64,000 nucleotides of DNA from Rhodococcus opacus B4 (GCF_000010805.1 NC_012522.1:124001-188000), one strand, 5' to 3'. Counted from the stretch's first letter, positions 27,668-36,757 are shown. Numbers and translations: made by a program. Notes: generated by a model not told the origin, from the letters alone.

Positions 27668-29749
27668 TCACTCGTGACGTCCGTAGATTTCGCGATCCCA
27701 CAACCACGAGACGACCTGCGCAACCCCCTGTGTGAGGTGGCGCCGATACGTGCTGAACGGCAACCCGAGGATCTGGGCGGCGGCCTCCTGGGTCGCGGCC
27801 GGGCGCAGATACGTCCGGTCGACCGCACGTACCATTTTGTCGTCGCGGGGATCGTCGGCCAGGGCGTCCACCGCGTCGCGGAGCACGGTGTCCAGTTCAG
27901 CGACATCCGGCTCGGCGCCGCCGCGATCGCACACGACCCGAGTGCGCATCAACGGATTCCGCCGGAGCAGGTCGGGGCGGCGCCAGTCGTGCAGCGCCTG
28001 CCGGACCGCCTGCTCGAACTCGGGTTGGGACAGCACCAGCAGTTGCGGCGCCGGCCGCTTGGGTGCAACGGGATTGTCGGACAATGCGCGAACGGCGACC
28101 TGCTCGAACCAGGCATCCACCGGGACGCGACGGAAGTCGTGTGAGAACAGCCCATACCTCCGCGCACCGACCTCGAAATCGGCGCCCCCGGCCCGCGGAA
28201 GGTCGGCAACCGCGAAATACTCGTTCCACCGGTCCGGCTCGGCCAGGGTGAGGAAGTCCCAGGACAGCCTCGGGGTGCACAGGTACCGCTGCATGGTCAT
28301 GATCGGGATCGCGTTCAACGTGGGCGACGGGTCCTGATAGGCGGTGGCGTCGATGACGAACCGGGTCTGGGTGATCGCCTCCCCTTCTCTGGGCGGCGAC
28401 TGGGTGCGGGCGAAGTCCCAGGCAGCCGCGGCACCGGGATCGGCGGCGATGTCGTCGGCGGACGCGCGGCTCAGATCGAGCAGACCGAAGAACCCACGGG
28501 CCGTGCCGTCGGGACGGCGCACGATGTAGAACCCCTCCGGTTGGCGCCGGAACCACGCGGCGGCTATCTCCGCCGACTCCGCACCCTCGTGGGAGCGGAC
28601 CAACTCGACGATCGTCTCGCGATCCTCCTCGCATGCGGGCTCCGGGTAGTGGTGGCCCCACGACTCCCAGTCCACAGGGGACAGGACCCCGGGAAGATTC
28701 CGGAACACGAATTTCAGGTCGAAGATCACGCGCTGCTGTTCGCGCCCGCTACACGAGGTCAACCGGCGACGGAGGTGCCGCCACACGCGGTGGAACACCT
28801 CCGTGTAGAAGTCGAGGTCGCGCCACCGCAGATCCACGTCGACGACGTCGCGAGCCAGATCGTGCGGGAACAGTCCCTCCGGGCCTGCCTCGACGAACGA
28901 CAACTGCCGCAGCCACGCGAACACCTCATGCGCATCGTCGAGTTCGAGGACGTCCCGCAGCAGGGACTCGGTGGTCACCCGGGCGAGGGCGCACACCTCG
29001 AGCGCCCGGCGGTGCACGGGACTCGGCACCACCTCGATGAACCGTTGCATGAGCACCCCGATGAGGTCGGGGGTCAACGGATCGGCGGCGACCTCGCCAC
29101 CCCGGGATGCCACGTCGGCCAGCAATGACAGCGCCAGCGGATGCCCGTGCGTGACCTGGCAGATCCGATCGTGCAACTGCGTCGACACCGCCACCGCGCG
29201 AAGAAACTCCCGGCACTCCCCCGGGGTGAGGTTTCGCAGGGACACGACCCGCAACAGTGCACTCCACGCCGCATCGGCCCGCCATTGTGGGCTGGGCGGT
29301 GTCCGGGCCGCGATCACAGTGAGCGCCGTCGCCGGTAGCCGCGGCAGCAACCGAGTACGCATCCACTCGTCGATCGGCCCCAGCACCTCATAGCTGTCGA
29401 CAAGGACGCAGAGCCGTTCCTCCGTGGACGTGATCACGCCGGTGACGGGCACCTCGACGGCGTCGCTCAACGCCGCGAGGATGGCGGAGGGCGACGGCGA
29501 GAGGTCGCGGCCGTCGAGCCGAACGACCGTGGCGCCCACGTCCTCGGCGATCTCGGCCAGCACGTCGAGCAGTGCGGTCTTCCCGATCCCTCCGGGACCG
29601 TGCAGGTACAGCACGGACCACTGCGGATCGGCCGACTCCAGCCTGGCCCGGACCAATTCACGCTCCCCCTCGCGGCCGACGTAGGTTCGCCGGCGCCGCG
29701 AGTTCAGCAGATCTCCGAGCGGTATCGAGGACGGCCCTGTGCCCTCCAT
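27668..29749 (-). CDS. STAND-type ATPase transcriptional regulator
   Basis: About 693 residues from ATG 29749 (an upstream in-frame start at 29788 is less likely). After the YVGRE motif (about residues 23-27) the P-loop GPGGIGKTAL is at 51-60 and Walker B LCVLVDSYE at 113-121, the pattern of STAND/AP-ATPase regulators. The middle part has winged-helix and helical segments and a domain with GFYIVRRPDGTARGFFGLLD. The C-terminal 40 residues hold a helix-turn-helix (QEAAAQILGLPFSTYRRHLT). It is probably an ATP-driven switch activating transcription, with the downstream FAD oxidoreductase as an obvious candidate target. The inducer is unknown. Confidence 0.75.
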   Translation of the reverse strand: MEGTGPSSIPLGDLLNSRRRRTYVGREGERELVRARLESADPQWSVLYLHGPGGIGKTALLDVLAEIAEDVGATVVRLDGRDLSPSPSAILAALSDAVEVPVTGVITSTEERLCVLVDSYEVLGPIDEWMRTRLLPRLPATALTVIAARTPPSPQWRADAAWSALLRVVSLRNLTPGECREFLRAVAVSTQLHDRICQVTHGHPLALSLLADVASRGGEVAADPLTPDLIGVLMQRFIEVVPSPVHRRALEVCALARVTTESLLRDVLELDDAHEVFAWLRQLSFVEAGPEGLFPHDLARDVVDVDLRWRDLDFYTEVFHRVWRHLRRRLTSCSGREQQRVIFDLKFVFRNLPGVLSPVDWESWGHHYPEPACEEDRETIVELVRSHEGAESAEIAAAWFRRQPEGFYIVRRPDGTARGFFGLLDLSRASADDIAADPGAAAAWDFARTQSPPREGEAITQTRFVIDATAYQDPSPTLNAIPIMTMQRYLCTPRLSWDFLTLAEPDRWNEYFAVADLPRAGGADFEVGARRYGLFSHDFRRVPVDAWFEQVAVRALSDNPVAPKRPAPQLLVLSQPEFEQAVRQALHDWRRPDLLRRNPLMRTRVVCDRGGAEPDVAELDTVLRDAVDALADDPRDDKMVRAVDRTYLRPAATQEAAAQILGLPFSTYRRHLTQGVAQVVSWLWDREIYGRHE

Positions 29750-29901
29750 ACGACCAATGCTAGAAGCAGTACGGCAGAGAACACGCAAACGGCATGATCC
29801 TGATGTCCTGGCGGTCGAATCGATCTCGAGATCTCAACTTTTCGAGTAGCTGGGACCTGCACATCTCTCGTGTGTCTCACAGCATGGGCACCGTTGCTCA
29901 C

Positions 29902-30450
29902 TCAACTCCCTGGCGTTCCTTCAGCCGACGCTACGATGCCCTGCGAGCAAGTCGGTGTTGGGACGGCGAACGGGACAGTCCCGCGTCGGCGCTGGCCACG
30001 GTGTCCAGGTCGCGAAGTGATCGTCGGAAGTGGCAGATGCCGGCCACCGCCACCTTGTCGATGACGTCGGCGAGGCTGCCCGATCTGGGACCGCCGCTGA
30101 CTCCGCCGCCGCCACTGCCTGCGGGTTGTATAGACGTCACCGCCCGCGCTCCTTGCTTCGAGCGGCCAGACTTGGCCGGAGGTTTTGCGCGGGCGGCCAC
30201 GGCGTGCCGGCGGCGGCGATGTTTGCTCTTCCTCCGACTCCTCGTACTCGTCCTCGTCACCCGCATCGGGTTGCGCTTCGTCCTCGGCCGGTTCCTGGTA
30301 GTCCTCGGACTCGTCGGGTTCGACAACCTTGCCATCCCGGATCTCTCCGCGCCACCCTCTATCTCGTCGGGATGGAGAACGGACTGGGTCATGACGTGAC
30401 GTCCGAAGTGCTTCATCTCCAAGCGCGCTCGCCGACCCTTTGTACGCCAT
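29902..30450 (-). pseudogene. Acidic-then-basic protein in conflicting frames (possible gas-vesicle-type remnant)
   Basis: One frame has a strongly acidic stretch (KVVEPDESEDYQEPAEDEAQ and EDEYEESEEE) and then RRGRPRKTSG. An overlapping frame has AARAKPPAKSGRSKQGARAV and then GSLADVIDKVAVAG. The pieces recall actinobacterial gas vesicle proteins (acidic N-terminus of GvpO; SLADVIDK of GvpA/J), but no continuous family match can be built. I call it a decayed or mis-read gene with low confidence. Confidence 0.3.
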
Positions 30451-30779
30451 AGGTTTCCCGTCTGGCGATCACAGTCCGGACGAGCATGCCGATGCACTTC
30501 GCGGTGCATCCCGGTCAGATCCTCGGGTGGTCTGCGCATCGACTCGCGCAGGACGGTGATCGACCGGCCGGGCGCCCGACTACCTTCTGTTCGACTAGTG
30601 TGCGTCGAGCCCGCTCCGGTATCGCATCGCTCAGCACCAACTCGTACGGATTCGGTGTGCAAGCTGCCGATACCCGCCGGGTTCGGTCACGCTCCGGCCC
30701 GGCCCGCCTGCCCTCACACGCGTCAGTAGGTGTCGATATCCGGCGCCCCATCCGCTCGGCGACCGGAGGGCATGTCCGG
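30451..30779. other. Region without a supported gene
   Basis: Frames here are Arg/Ser-rich with no domain and no ribosome binding site. Confidence 0.4.
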
Positions 30780-30881
30780 TCAGCGAAAGATCGTCCACAC
30801 CGCGGCGGCGACGAGCGCCACCACGACCACGCACATCACGACGGTGAGGAAGTGTTCGTTGTCCGCGAGGAGTTGCTGCAT
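30780..30881 (-). CDS. 33-residue single-membrane-span protein
   Basis: ATG 30881 to TGA 30780. The peptide begins MQQLLADNEHFLT, then has one hydrophobic span of about 17 residues (VVMCVVVVALVAAAVWTIF) and a final Arg. The coding-like frame continues upstream of the ATG (RIYQRRVVSARNAAIDARQF) as far as a TAA near 31010 but lacks another start codon. It may be a real small membrane protein or the end of a longer decayed one. It follows the gene at 31001-31600 in the same direction. Confidence 0.4.
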   Translation of the reverse strand: MQQLLADNEHFLTVVMCVVVVALVAAAVWTIFR

Positions 30882-31000
30882 GAGACGAAGATGCGGTTCG
30901 GCGCCGGTCAGAGCGAACTGACGAGCATCGATTGCGGCATTGCGGGCACTGACAACCCGGCGCTGATAGATGCGTACCGGGCAGCCAGCGGGTGAGGAGA

Positions 31001-31600
31001 CTAGTGAGCCTTAGCCGTTCCCTTCCGCCGTGCGGCTGTGTCCGGTCGTGCTTCCGGTGCGGATTCGTCCCGGGACGCCCCCGCCGAGTCGCTGGGGGTC
31101 GTGATCCGTGGTTTGCGCCGTCTGCGAGGCTTCGGCTGTCGTTCTTCTTGGACCGCCGGAGAGGATGGTCCGTCCTCGCCTTTTCCGTGGTCCAGCGCCC
31201 CGTCGACGGTGGAATCCTCGGGGTCCCGCGGGTGGGCGTGCCCGCGACGGCCAATCCTCTTCACCCCGGCGACCAAATTCCCACCGCCGGCCACGAAGTG
31301 CGCGCCGCCCGACCGGACGCGGTCGCGGAACGAACCGACGTGCTCGCTGCTGGCCTCGGCCGTCGCCGCCGCCGTGTCGAGTAGCTCATCCCGAACCGAA
31401 TCGCCGAGATCCGCGATCTCCGGAGACGCGGCCAGGAACTCGGATCCCTGTGCGAGCAGATCCTCAGGCCCCATGGGGCACCGCCCGCCCGCACCAGCAA
31501 TCTTCACGGCCATTCTCAACTGGTGCGTACGCCCCAGTAGGTACCCGGCGCCGACCGCTGCGGCAACCTCAACTTTGGATCTGGCCTTCATTATTTTCAT
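31001..31600 (-). CDS. Gas-vesicle-cluster-type protein with GYLLGRT motif
   Basis: About 199 residues from ATG 31600 (31591 and 31636 are alternatives). The N-terminus VEVAAAVGAGYLLGRTHQLR, MAVKIAGAGG resembles a family in actinobacterial gas vesicle clusters (pattern AAGYVLGRTKKxKLA, sometimes mis-annotated as DNA primase). A helical middle (EFLAASPEIADLGDSVRDEL) and a basic, disordered tail ending in KRRK-like repeats follow. No gvpA, gvpF or gvpN gene is visible, so a gas vesicle is not supported here; the protein may be a remnant of such a cluster or act on its own. Confidence 0.5.
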   Translation of the reverse strand: MKIMKARSKVEVAAAVGAGYLLGRTHQLRMAVKIAGAGGRCPMGPEDLLAQGSEFLAASPEIADLGDSVRDELLDTAAATAEASSEHVGSFRDRVRSGGAHFVAGGGNLVAGVKRIGRRGHAHPRDPEDSTVDGALDHGKGEDGPSSPAVQEERQPKPRRRRKPRITTPSDSAGASRDESAPEARPDTAARRKGTAKAH

Positions 31601-31661
31601 GATCAACCCCACTTGCTGTGTGTCGGCGCCACGCACTGCGTCGGTGCCGGGAGCATGGGAA

Positions 31662-31736
31662 CTACGGGCGCATCGGTGCGCGCGAGGCGTATACCGCGAC
31701 TACCCCGAGTGCTCGGTCGCCAATCGCAAACTCCAT
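31662..31736 (-). CDS. 24-codon ORF with strong ribosome binding site
   Basis: ATG 31736 to TAG 31662, preceded by AGGAGG at 8 bases. The peptide starts MEFAIGDRALGVVAVYAS. It lies upstream of the 31001-31600 gene in the same direction and could be a leader peptide. Support is only the ribosome binding site. Confidence 0.3.
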   Translation of the reverse strand: MEFAIGDRALGVVAVYASRAPMRP

Positions 31737-31773
31737 CGGAAACGACCTCCTGATGGTCCGCCCCGGCACCATA

Positions 31774-31815
31774 CCCTCTTAAGGAGGATCTTGACCCTCT
31801 TAAGGAGGATCTTGA
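31774..31815 (+). repeat. 21-bp perfect tandem duplication carrying a ribosome binding site and TTG start
   Basis: The 21-base unit at 31774-31794 is repeated exactly at 31795-31815. Each copy has AAGGAGG followed at 3 bases by a TTG codon (31791 and 31812). Because 21 is a multiple of three, both TTG codons are in the same frame. Confidence 0.85.
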
Positions 31816-32035
31816 CTGCCCCTGCCGCCCCGTGCGAACCACCGACCACGAGCGACGGCGCCACACCGGAGGACTCGCCCTGGTCGAGGGCCGGGAAGCG
31901 GGCATCGCCATACCCCTCGGTCTGGCGCTGCTGGTCATTCTGGTGTGGGCCGCTGTCCTCGGCTCGTCACCGCTCGTCCTGGTGATACTTGTCGCGGTCG
32001 CCGGCATCGCCGCCCTGACAGCCGCCGCACTCTGA
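31812..32035 (+). pseudogene. Small membrane protein, apparently frameshifted
   Basis: From TTG 31812 (or 31791) one frame reads MTAPAAPCEPPTTSDGATPE then DSPW. Near 31880 the coding potential moves to another frame with EAGIAIPLGLALLVILVWAA, VLGSSPLVLVILVAVAG and a stop at 32035: two membrane segments. A single indel joins a cytoplasmic N-terminus to the two helices and gives a protein of about 75 residues. A GTG at 31832 could start the second frame alone. Confidence 0.45.
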
Positions 32036-32196
32036 CACGCCTCCGTCGGACCACACCCCGCCCGAACCGGTCGAAGACGACGCCGGGCCGGCCCCGCGCC
32101 GGTTACCTCCAGTACCCGCTCGTACGCGGCGCCGTACACCATCGCCCCTCGCGGCAATCCGGCCCGAGCTGGCCGAAAATAGTGTGATGGTGTGGA

Positions 32197-32301
32197 TCAC
32201 ACTCCCTGGACTTCGATGCCGCCGCTCACGAAGATCAGAAATGCGCCGCTCGTCATCACGTGCAGGTTGTCCGTGTAGCGCCCCTGCCAGCTGATCTCCA
32301 T
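32197..32301 (-). CDS. 34-codon ORF, probably the end of a decayed gene
   Basis: ATG 32301 to TGA 32197 encodes MEISWQGRYTDNLHVMTSGA, FLIFVSGGIEVQGV: good composition and codon use. No ribosome binding site is clear. It looks like the C-terminus of a small beta protein whose upstream part is lost. Confidence 0.3.
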   Translation of the reverse strand: MEISWQGRYTDNLHVMTSGAFLIFVSGGIEVQGV

Positions 32302-32377
32302 CGTTGGCGGGGGCTGCGCTTGGCTGCGCCACAACACCTCTCACGCCCACACTTCGGGCCACGGCCACGTCGCGCCG

Positions 32378-32712
32378 TCACAGATAAGCCAGGACGGCGA
32401 CTCTCAGCGCGGCGACCTGATCCGCACCCATGACACCCGGGCGGGCGACGTCCCAGCGCGAGTGGTTCCGGCTCGACACCACCACCGGCATCCGCCGGGG
32501 CGGCCCGCCTCGCGCGGTGACGTCCTGATCGAGGGCAACGCCGACACTACACACGAGAGGCACCGTCGCTGCGGCTCAGCATCCTGGTCACGGGGAGGGA
32601 CTTGACGTTCGAGCAACTCAGCAAGCTCCTCGATGGTGACCTCCACGGCGCCGAACATGGGATCGCCCGAGACGGCATACCGCGGCAACAGGAGTCGGTC
32701 GGTCACGCTCAT
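32378..32712 (-). pseudogene. Small hypothetical protein, frameshifted
   Basis: From ATG 32712 the first frame reads MSVTDRLLLPRYAVSGDPMF, GAVEVTIEELAELLERQVPP. Near 32560 coding switches to a frame with LDQDVTARGGPPRRMPVVVS, RNHSRWDVARPGVMGADQVA, ALRVAVLAYL and a stop at 32378. Together this gives about 110 residues. No family recognised. Confidence 0.45.
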
Positions 32713-32731
32713 CAGCGGACCCTCGCCCGTT

Positions 32732-34051
32732 TCAGCCGAGCGGGAGCGGCAACTTTGCTGCAGCGTCATGGAATGCTCGCACAATCGCGGCCGAAATCCG
32801 CCCGCGGAAGGACACTTTACGACCCTCCCCGATTGCCCACTCGCGAGTCTCCTCGGTCGTCGCGTCCGCCGGAGCGGTGCCCGCCGCTGCTCCCGTCGCC
32901 GGAGCCTTCCGCGCGACGTTCTTCTTCACGGCCGTCGTCTTCGCAGCCGTCGTCTCCGCATCTGCAGCCGACTCCACAGCCGACTCCACAGCCGCCGTCT
33001 TCGCGCCCGAGGTCTTCGCCGGAGCATTCCTCGCGACCTTCTTCTTCACGGCCGTAATCTCCGCGGCCGTCGTCTTCGGCGCTGCTGTCTTCGCCGTAGC
33101 CTTCTTCGCAGCCACCTTCTTCGCCGCCGATGCCTTCTTCGCGACCGTCTTCTTCGCAACCGACGTCTCCGCCGGAGCGTTCTCAGCAACTACCTTCTTC
33201 ACAGGCGTCTTCTTCGCCGGCATCGCTTCTGCCTGAATCTCCTTTGTCTGAGCTTCATGGAAAGCTCGCTCGACCTCGGCCGGAATCCGACCGCGAGGCG
33301 ACACTTCACGGCCCTCTCCGATCGCCCACTCACGGATCTGTTTGGTCGTCGTCTTCGCCGGGGCCTTGCCGACCGTTGCCGCGCTCTTCGCCGGCGCCTT
33401 CGTCGCGACTGTCTTCTCCGAGGCCGTCGTGTTCGGCGCTGTTGCCTTCGTCGCAGCCGCCTTCTTGACAGCCACCTTCTTCGCCGGCGGCGCCTTCTTG
33501 GCGACTGCCTTCTCCGCAGCCGTCTTCTTCACGGCCGTCTTCTTCGCGGCCGACGATTTCGCGGCTACCTTCCTCGCGGGCGCCGATTTTGTCTGAGCGT
33601 CATGGAAAGCTCGCTCGACCTCGGCCGGAATCCGACCGCGAGGCGACACTTCACGGCCCTCTCCAATCGCCCACTCACGGATCTGTTTGGTCGTCGTCTT
33701 CGCCGGGGCCTTGCCGACCGTTGCCGCGCTCTTCGCCGGCGCCTTCGTCGCGACTGTCTTCTCCGAGGCCGTCGTGTTCGGCGCTGTTGCCTTCTTCGCA
33801 GCCGCCTTCTTGACAGCCACCTTCTTCGCCGCGGGCGCCTTCCTGGCGACTGCCTTCTCCACAGCCGTCTTCTTCACGGCCGTCTTCTTCGCTGGCGCCG
33901 ATTTTGTCTGAGCGTCATGGAAAGCTCGCTCGACCTCGGCCGAAATCCGACCGCGAGGCGACACTTCACGACCCTCTCCAATCGCCCACTCACGGATCTC
34001 TTTGGTCGTCCTCTTCGCCGACCCTGCGGAATTCCTCGGTGATACCGCCAT
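32732..34051 (-). CDS. Tetra-Lsr2 DNA-binding protein with histone-H1-like linkers
   Basis: A 439-residue protein; ATG 34051 has AAGGAG at 7 bases. It contains four copies of the Lsr2 C-terminal DNA-binding domain, IREWAIGEGREVSPRGRIPA then EVERAFHDA, at about residues 15-50, 119-155, 235-270 and 397-431. Each keeps the RGR core that in Lsr2 inserts into the AT-rich minor groove, and the flanking W and helix residues. The linkers (about 65, 80 and 125 residues) are Lys/Ala/Thr/Pro-rich with AKK, VKK and AKKATA repeats like histone H1 or the HupB tail. The N-terminal oligomerisation domain of true Lsr2 is absent. The likely role is multivalent binding or bridging of AT-rich or foreign DNA. I know no described protein with this build. 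Confidence 0.85.
   Translation of the reverse strand: MAVSPRNSAGSAKRTTKEIREWAIGEGREVSPRGRISAEVERAFHDAQTKSAPAKKTAVKKTAVEKAVARKAPAAKKVAVKKAAAKKATAPNTTASEKTVATKAPAKSAATVGKAPAKTTTKQIREWAIGEGREVSPRGRIPAEVERAFHDAQTKSAPARKVAAKSSAAKKTAVKKTAAEKAVAKKAPPAKKVAVKKAAATKATAPNTTASEKTVATKAPAKSAATVGKAPAKTTTKQIREWAIGEGREVSPRGRIPAEVERAFHEAQTKEIQAEAMPAKKTPVKKVVAENAPAETSVAKKTVAKKASAAKKVAAKKATAKTAAPKTTAAEITAVKKKVARNAPAKTSGAKTAAVESAVESAADAETTAAKTTAVKKNVARKAPATGAAAGTAPADATTEETREWAIGEGRKVSFRGRISAAIVRAFHDAAAKLPLPLG
33249..33840. repeat. 345-bp internal direct repeat in the tetra-Lsr2 gene
   Basis: The stretch 33250-33495 recurs at 33595-33840 with only a few base changes; it covers one DNA-binding domain and most of a linker. 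The near identity at DNA level, including synonymous positions, indicates recent duplication or gene conversion. Confidence 0.8.
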
Positions 34052-34422
34052 AGTGCTCTCCTTCTACATCGGCAATCGTCGACCGCACACAGTAACGGCA
34101 GACCCGTCTCGGTAATGAGGAAGCTCACCCGAACTGACATTTCAATGCCTAAAACATTGTCCATGCGGCAGACCAACACGACCCCTGGGAGACCAAACTC
34201 ACATCGCACCGGTCTTCATGCGCGACGAGCGTGGCTCGCCCTTGGCAGAGGCAAATCTCCAAAGTATTTTCCCGAAATTGCTTCATCTGCTGGGGATTTA
34301 ACGCGGCGGATTTGCGCAAGGGTGACGGTCGGCCACGGGTCGGAGCTGACTGCCGACCGCCCGCAATGCCTTACACCAGCAGCGACGACACGACCCCTCC
34401 GACGGCGAATGCCCTACTGGGA

Positions 34423-34695
34423 TCAGGGAGTCATCTCCCATCCGACCGACAGACCGGGCTGAGTCTGGATCTGCCCGGGGTTGCCCTTCGACCTACCGAT
34501 CGTCCATTCACCGTCCGCACCGCACACCAGGGCACCGTTGCGGTCACCGGGTTTGCCGTAGGTCACCGTCTCATTACCCTGCGAGTACGTGGTCACGATC
34601 GGGCACGGACCACCGGTGGGACCGTTCGGGCCGATCGGCTCGGTCTGAGCGACGGACGCCGCTCCGGCCGCACCCAGGTCGATAACGGATTGGGA
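34423..34695 (-). CDS. Fragment resembling a small secreted protein
   Basis: The frame reads PNGPTGGPCPIVTTYSQGNE, TVTYGKPGDRNGALVCGADG and EWTIG. Two cysteines about 30 residues apart and Gly/Thr-rich strands suggest a small exported protein. Upstream it runs without a stop into the C-terminus of a DUF6221 gene, so its own signal peptide and start are missing or in another frame. Confidence 0.35.
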   Translation of the reverse strand, partial: SQSVIDLGAAGAASVAQTEPIGPNGPTGGPCPIVTTYSQGNETVTYGKPGDRNGALVCGADGEWTIGRSKGNPGQIQTQPGLSVGWEMTP

Positions 34696-35048
34696 TGACA
34701 CAGCCCACTCCTGCCGATATTCCCGGTGGCCGGCGTACGCAGAAAAGCCATGTGCCGCAAGTCGGTAAGGGGTGGAGCCGAACGGGATCCTGGCGCGTGA
34801 CCCCTTCGGCCGATGCGCAAGAATATCGATGGTGGCGCGTTTCGCCTCCACCTCACGCAGGATCCTGACGTGCGATGTGCGCTCCCTTCACTGGCCCACC
34901 CTGTCCATGCGCCGTACCCACACTCGTAGACGAACCCGCCGACGCCGCTGGTCCCGTCGTAAGCTCAATTCCGGTCGACGTGGATTGCCTTCGCGACCGC
35001 TTCGTCCTCGTCTATACGAGCGTGCAGGAAGTCCAGGATCTCGTTCAC
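34696..35048 (-). pseudogene. DUF6221 protein, broken
   Basis: From GTG 35048 the N-terminus NEILDFLHARIDEDEAVAKA is the DUF6221 start (usual form ...VEFLRARLDEDEAAARAA), followed by a stop at 34965. The C-terminus appears in another frame: LREVEAKRATIDILAHRPKG and LAAHGFSAYAGHREYRQEW, matching the family ending (...YAxHPDYREEW). The middle is lost or shifted, and the normal stop after REW is gone. Confidence 0.55.
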
Positions 35049-36757
35049 CCGCCGATCCTCCTGGATCCGCGAAGCGGGCGTGATTGTCGAGGACTGCGTG
35101 GATCTCTCCCCTATGCGTCGGAGGGGTGCGTTCAGTGGTGAGACCGGCCTACTGCTCCCCCAGCTCGCGTGCCGCTGCGGCGATGCCCTCTCGGTGCAGG
35201 TCAGTTTGCGCGCTGCGAGCGTGCTTGGCGTCGCCGATACGGCGTGAACGCTCGGGTGGCACATCAGTTGCTCGACAGTATCTTTCGAAGATGGCCGAAT
35301 GATGATGAGTGTGTTGTCGGCACCTTCCGTTATGCGAGGAAGACCATGTTCCGGCCCACCATCGGGCGATGCTGACCGCGGCGTTTCATGCCCGGCGCAG
35401 TTGACGCCACATTCCGCACAGACATGCCGCCCCCATCGCGCGAGTTCCTGATGCGGTTCGTCAGTGATGTCGGAGGCCCGGGAAGCAGCTGCTCGCGTTC
35501 ACCCGTGCTGATTCGCCTTCCGCCTCGCAAGCGTCGGTCCTGCCTGGTGACGATAGCGGACCAGGTCTTCGACGAGAGGGGCACTGCACGCAGCAGGTCG
35601 ACACGCTCGCTGGTCGTTGCGGGAGGGAGGAAGCGATCCGCCGTATGGTCGTCGCTCCTGCAGCCCGAGAGGGAGAGGGACGGACACCGAGCGTTCGTGG
35701 GGCGATGCAGTTCGGCACATGCGATGGAGTTCCGGCGGATCGCTCCGACACGCCAGTACCTGCCCCGTGGTTGGCAGTCTTCATTCCTGGCCACCCGAAT
35801 GACGCCGGAGAACCCGCCCGTACGACAGAGCCGGCGTACGGGCGGGCCATCCCCCGACTCGCACCTGGGCGTGGGTGCGGTCTTGGAGTGCAGCACCGAT
35901 CCCTCATAAGGGGGCGCATGTTGCCTGTCTGCGCGGGGTGTGCTGCTCGCGTGTCTGCGAGTGAAGTTGTGGATCGGACGCTGTGTCCGGCGACCTCCCT
36001 CCGGGGGCCTGCTGGCGATGCTGCCGTGATTCGGTTCGGTCACAATTGTGGGTTGAACTGCGGGGTTGCACACGGGCAGTTCGGCCCATTGGGATGCCTA
36101 TTTCTGCCGGTTATTCTTCACATCGGGCCCCCGAGCAACGCCGCATGCGCGAGTTGCTCTAGCGGAACCCGGTCCAAATGCGCACCCTCGCCGCCGAATA
36201 CCCTGACCAATTGCCAGCACCTGCTGCGCAATTACCGTGGGGACACATCCTCGTCCTCCCCGACCCCCCGATCCGAGGTTGGTACGCAGCCCGAGCCGCC
36301 GACCACAGCTGGCGGAAGAAAGTGGTCTCAGCGCACCGACTCGGCCGGTACACCGAACCGATGAAGATGAGGTCGCCCGCGCCGGTCCACGGTTCGAGTA
36401 GGCGACCTGCCCCCGCGCACACCCGCTCGGCGCCGGACTCCGAACAACGCTTGTGGGAAGGACTTTCAGGAGCCCACAGCCGCAGTAGGACCGGAGAGTG
36501 CGACGATCGAGCGTGCGCCGCCACCGCCTTACCGGCCCGCGCGCCGCCCACCGTCGGAGTAACTCCTTTGTTTTCCATTACCCGGCGACACGCATAATGC
36601 GGCCCTCGAATGTCGAGTTACCGAATCGAGATAGGTCGGCGCGCGAACCAGCAAATGATCTTGAAGTGGGTTTCCCATCCGCGGAGAATTACGTCCTTGA
36701 GATATCCCGCGAGGAACCGACGCGGCAGAGACACGACGGGGAGTTCCAGCACATCAG
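35049..36757. other. 1.7 kb without a supported gene
   Basis: All frames, including those of 173-247 codons near 35330-36364, are rich in Arg, Ser, Pro and Cys and show no domain, start context or strand-consistent codon bias. Base composition is somewhat less GC-rich than in the coding parts. It appears to be decayed or non-coding DNA. Confidence 0.45.

Noticed and set aside
33250..33840. CRISPR-like repetition
   Set aside because: The repeats are long, coding and few, with no spacer-repeat alternation; no cas genes are present anywhere in the window.
32633..34042. A 469-codon plus-strand frame rich in Arg/Leu/Ser repeats
   Set aside because: It is the antisense of the tetra-Lsr2 gene; its repeats merely mirror the Lys/Ala linkers.
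35330..36073. A 247-codon minus-strand frame as a gene
   Set aside because: No ribosome binding site, no domain and unusual Arg/Ser/Pro composition; neighbouring frames look equally good.
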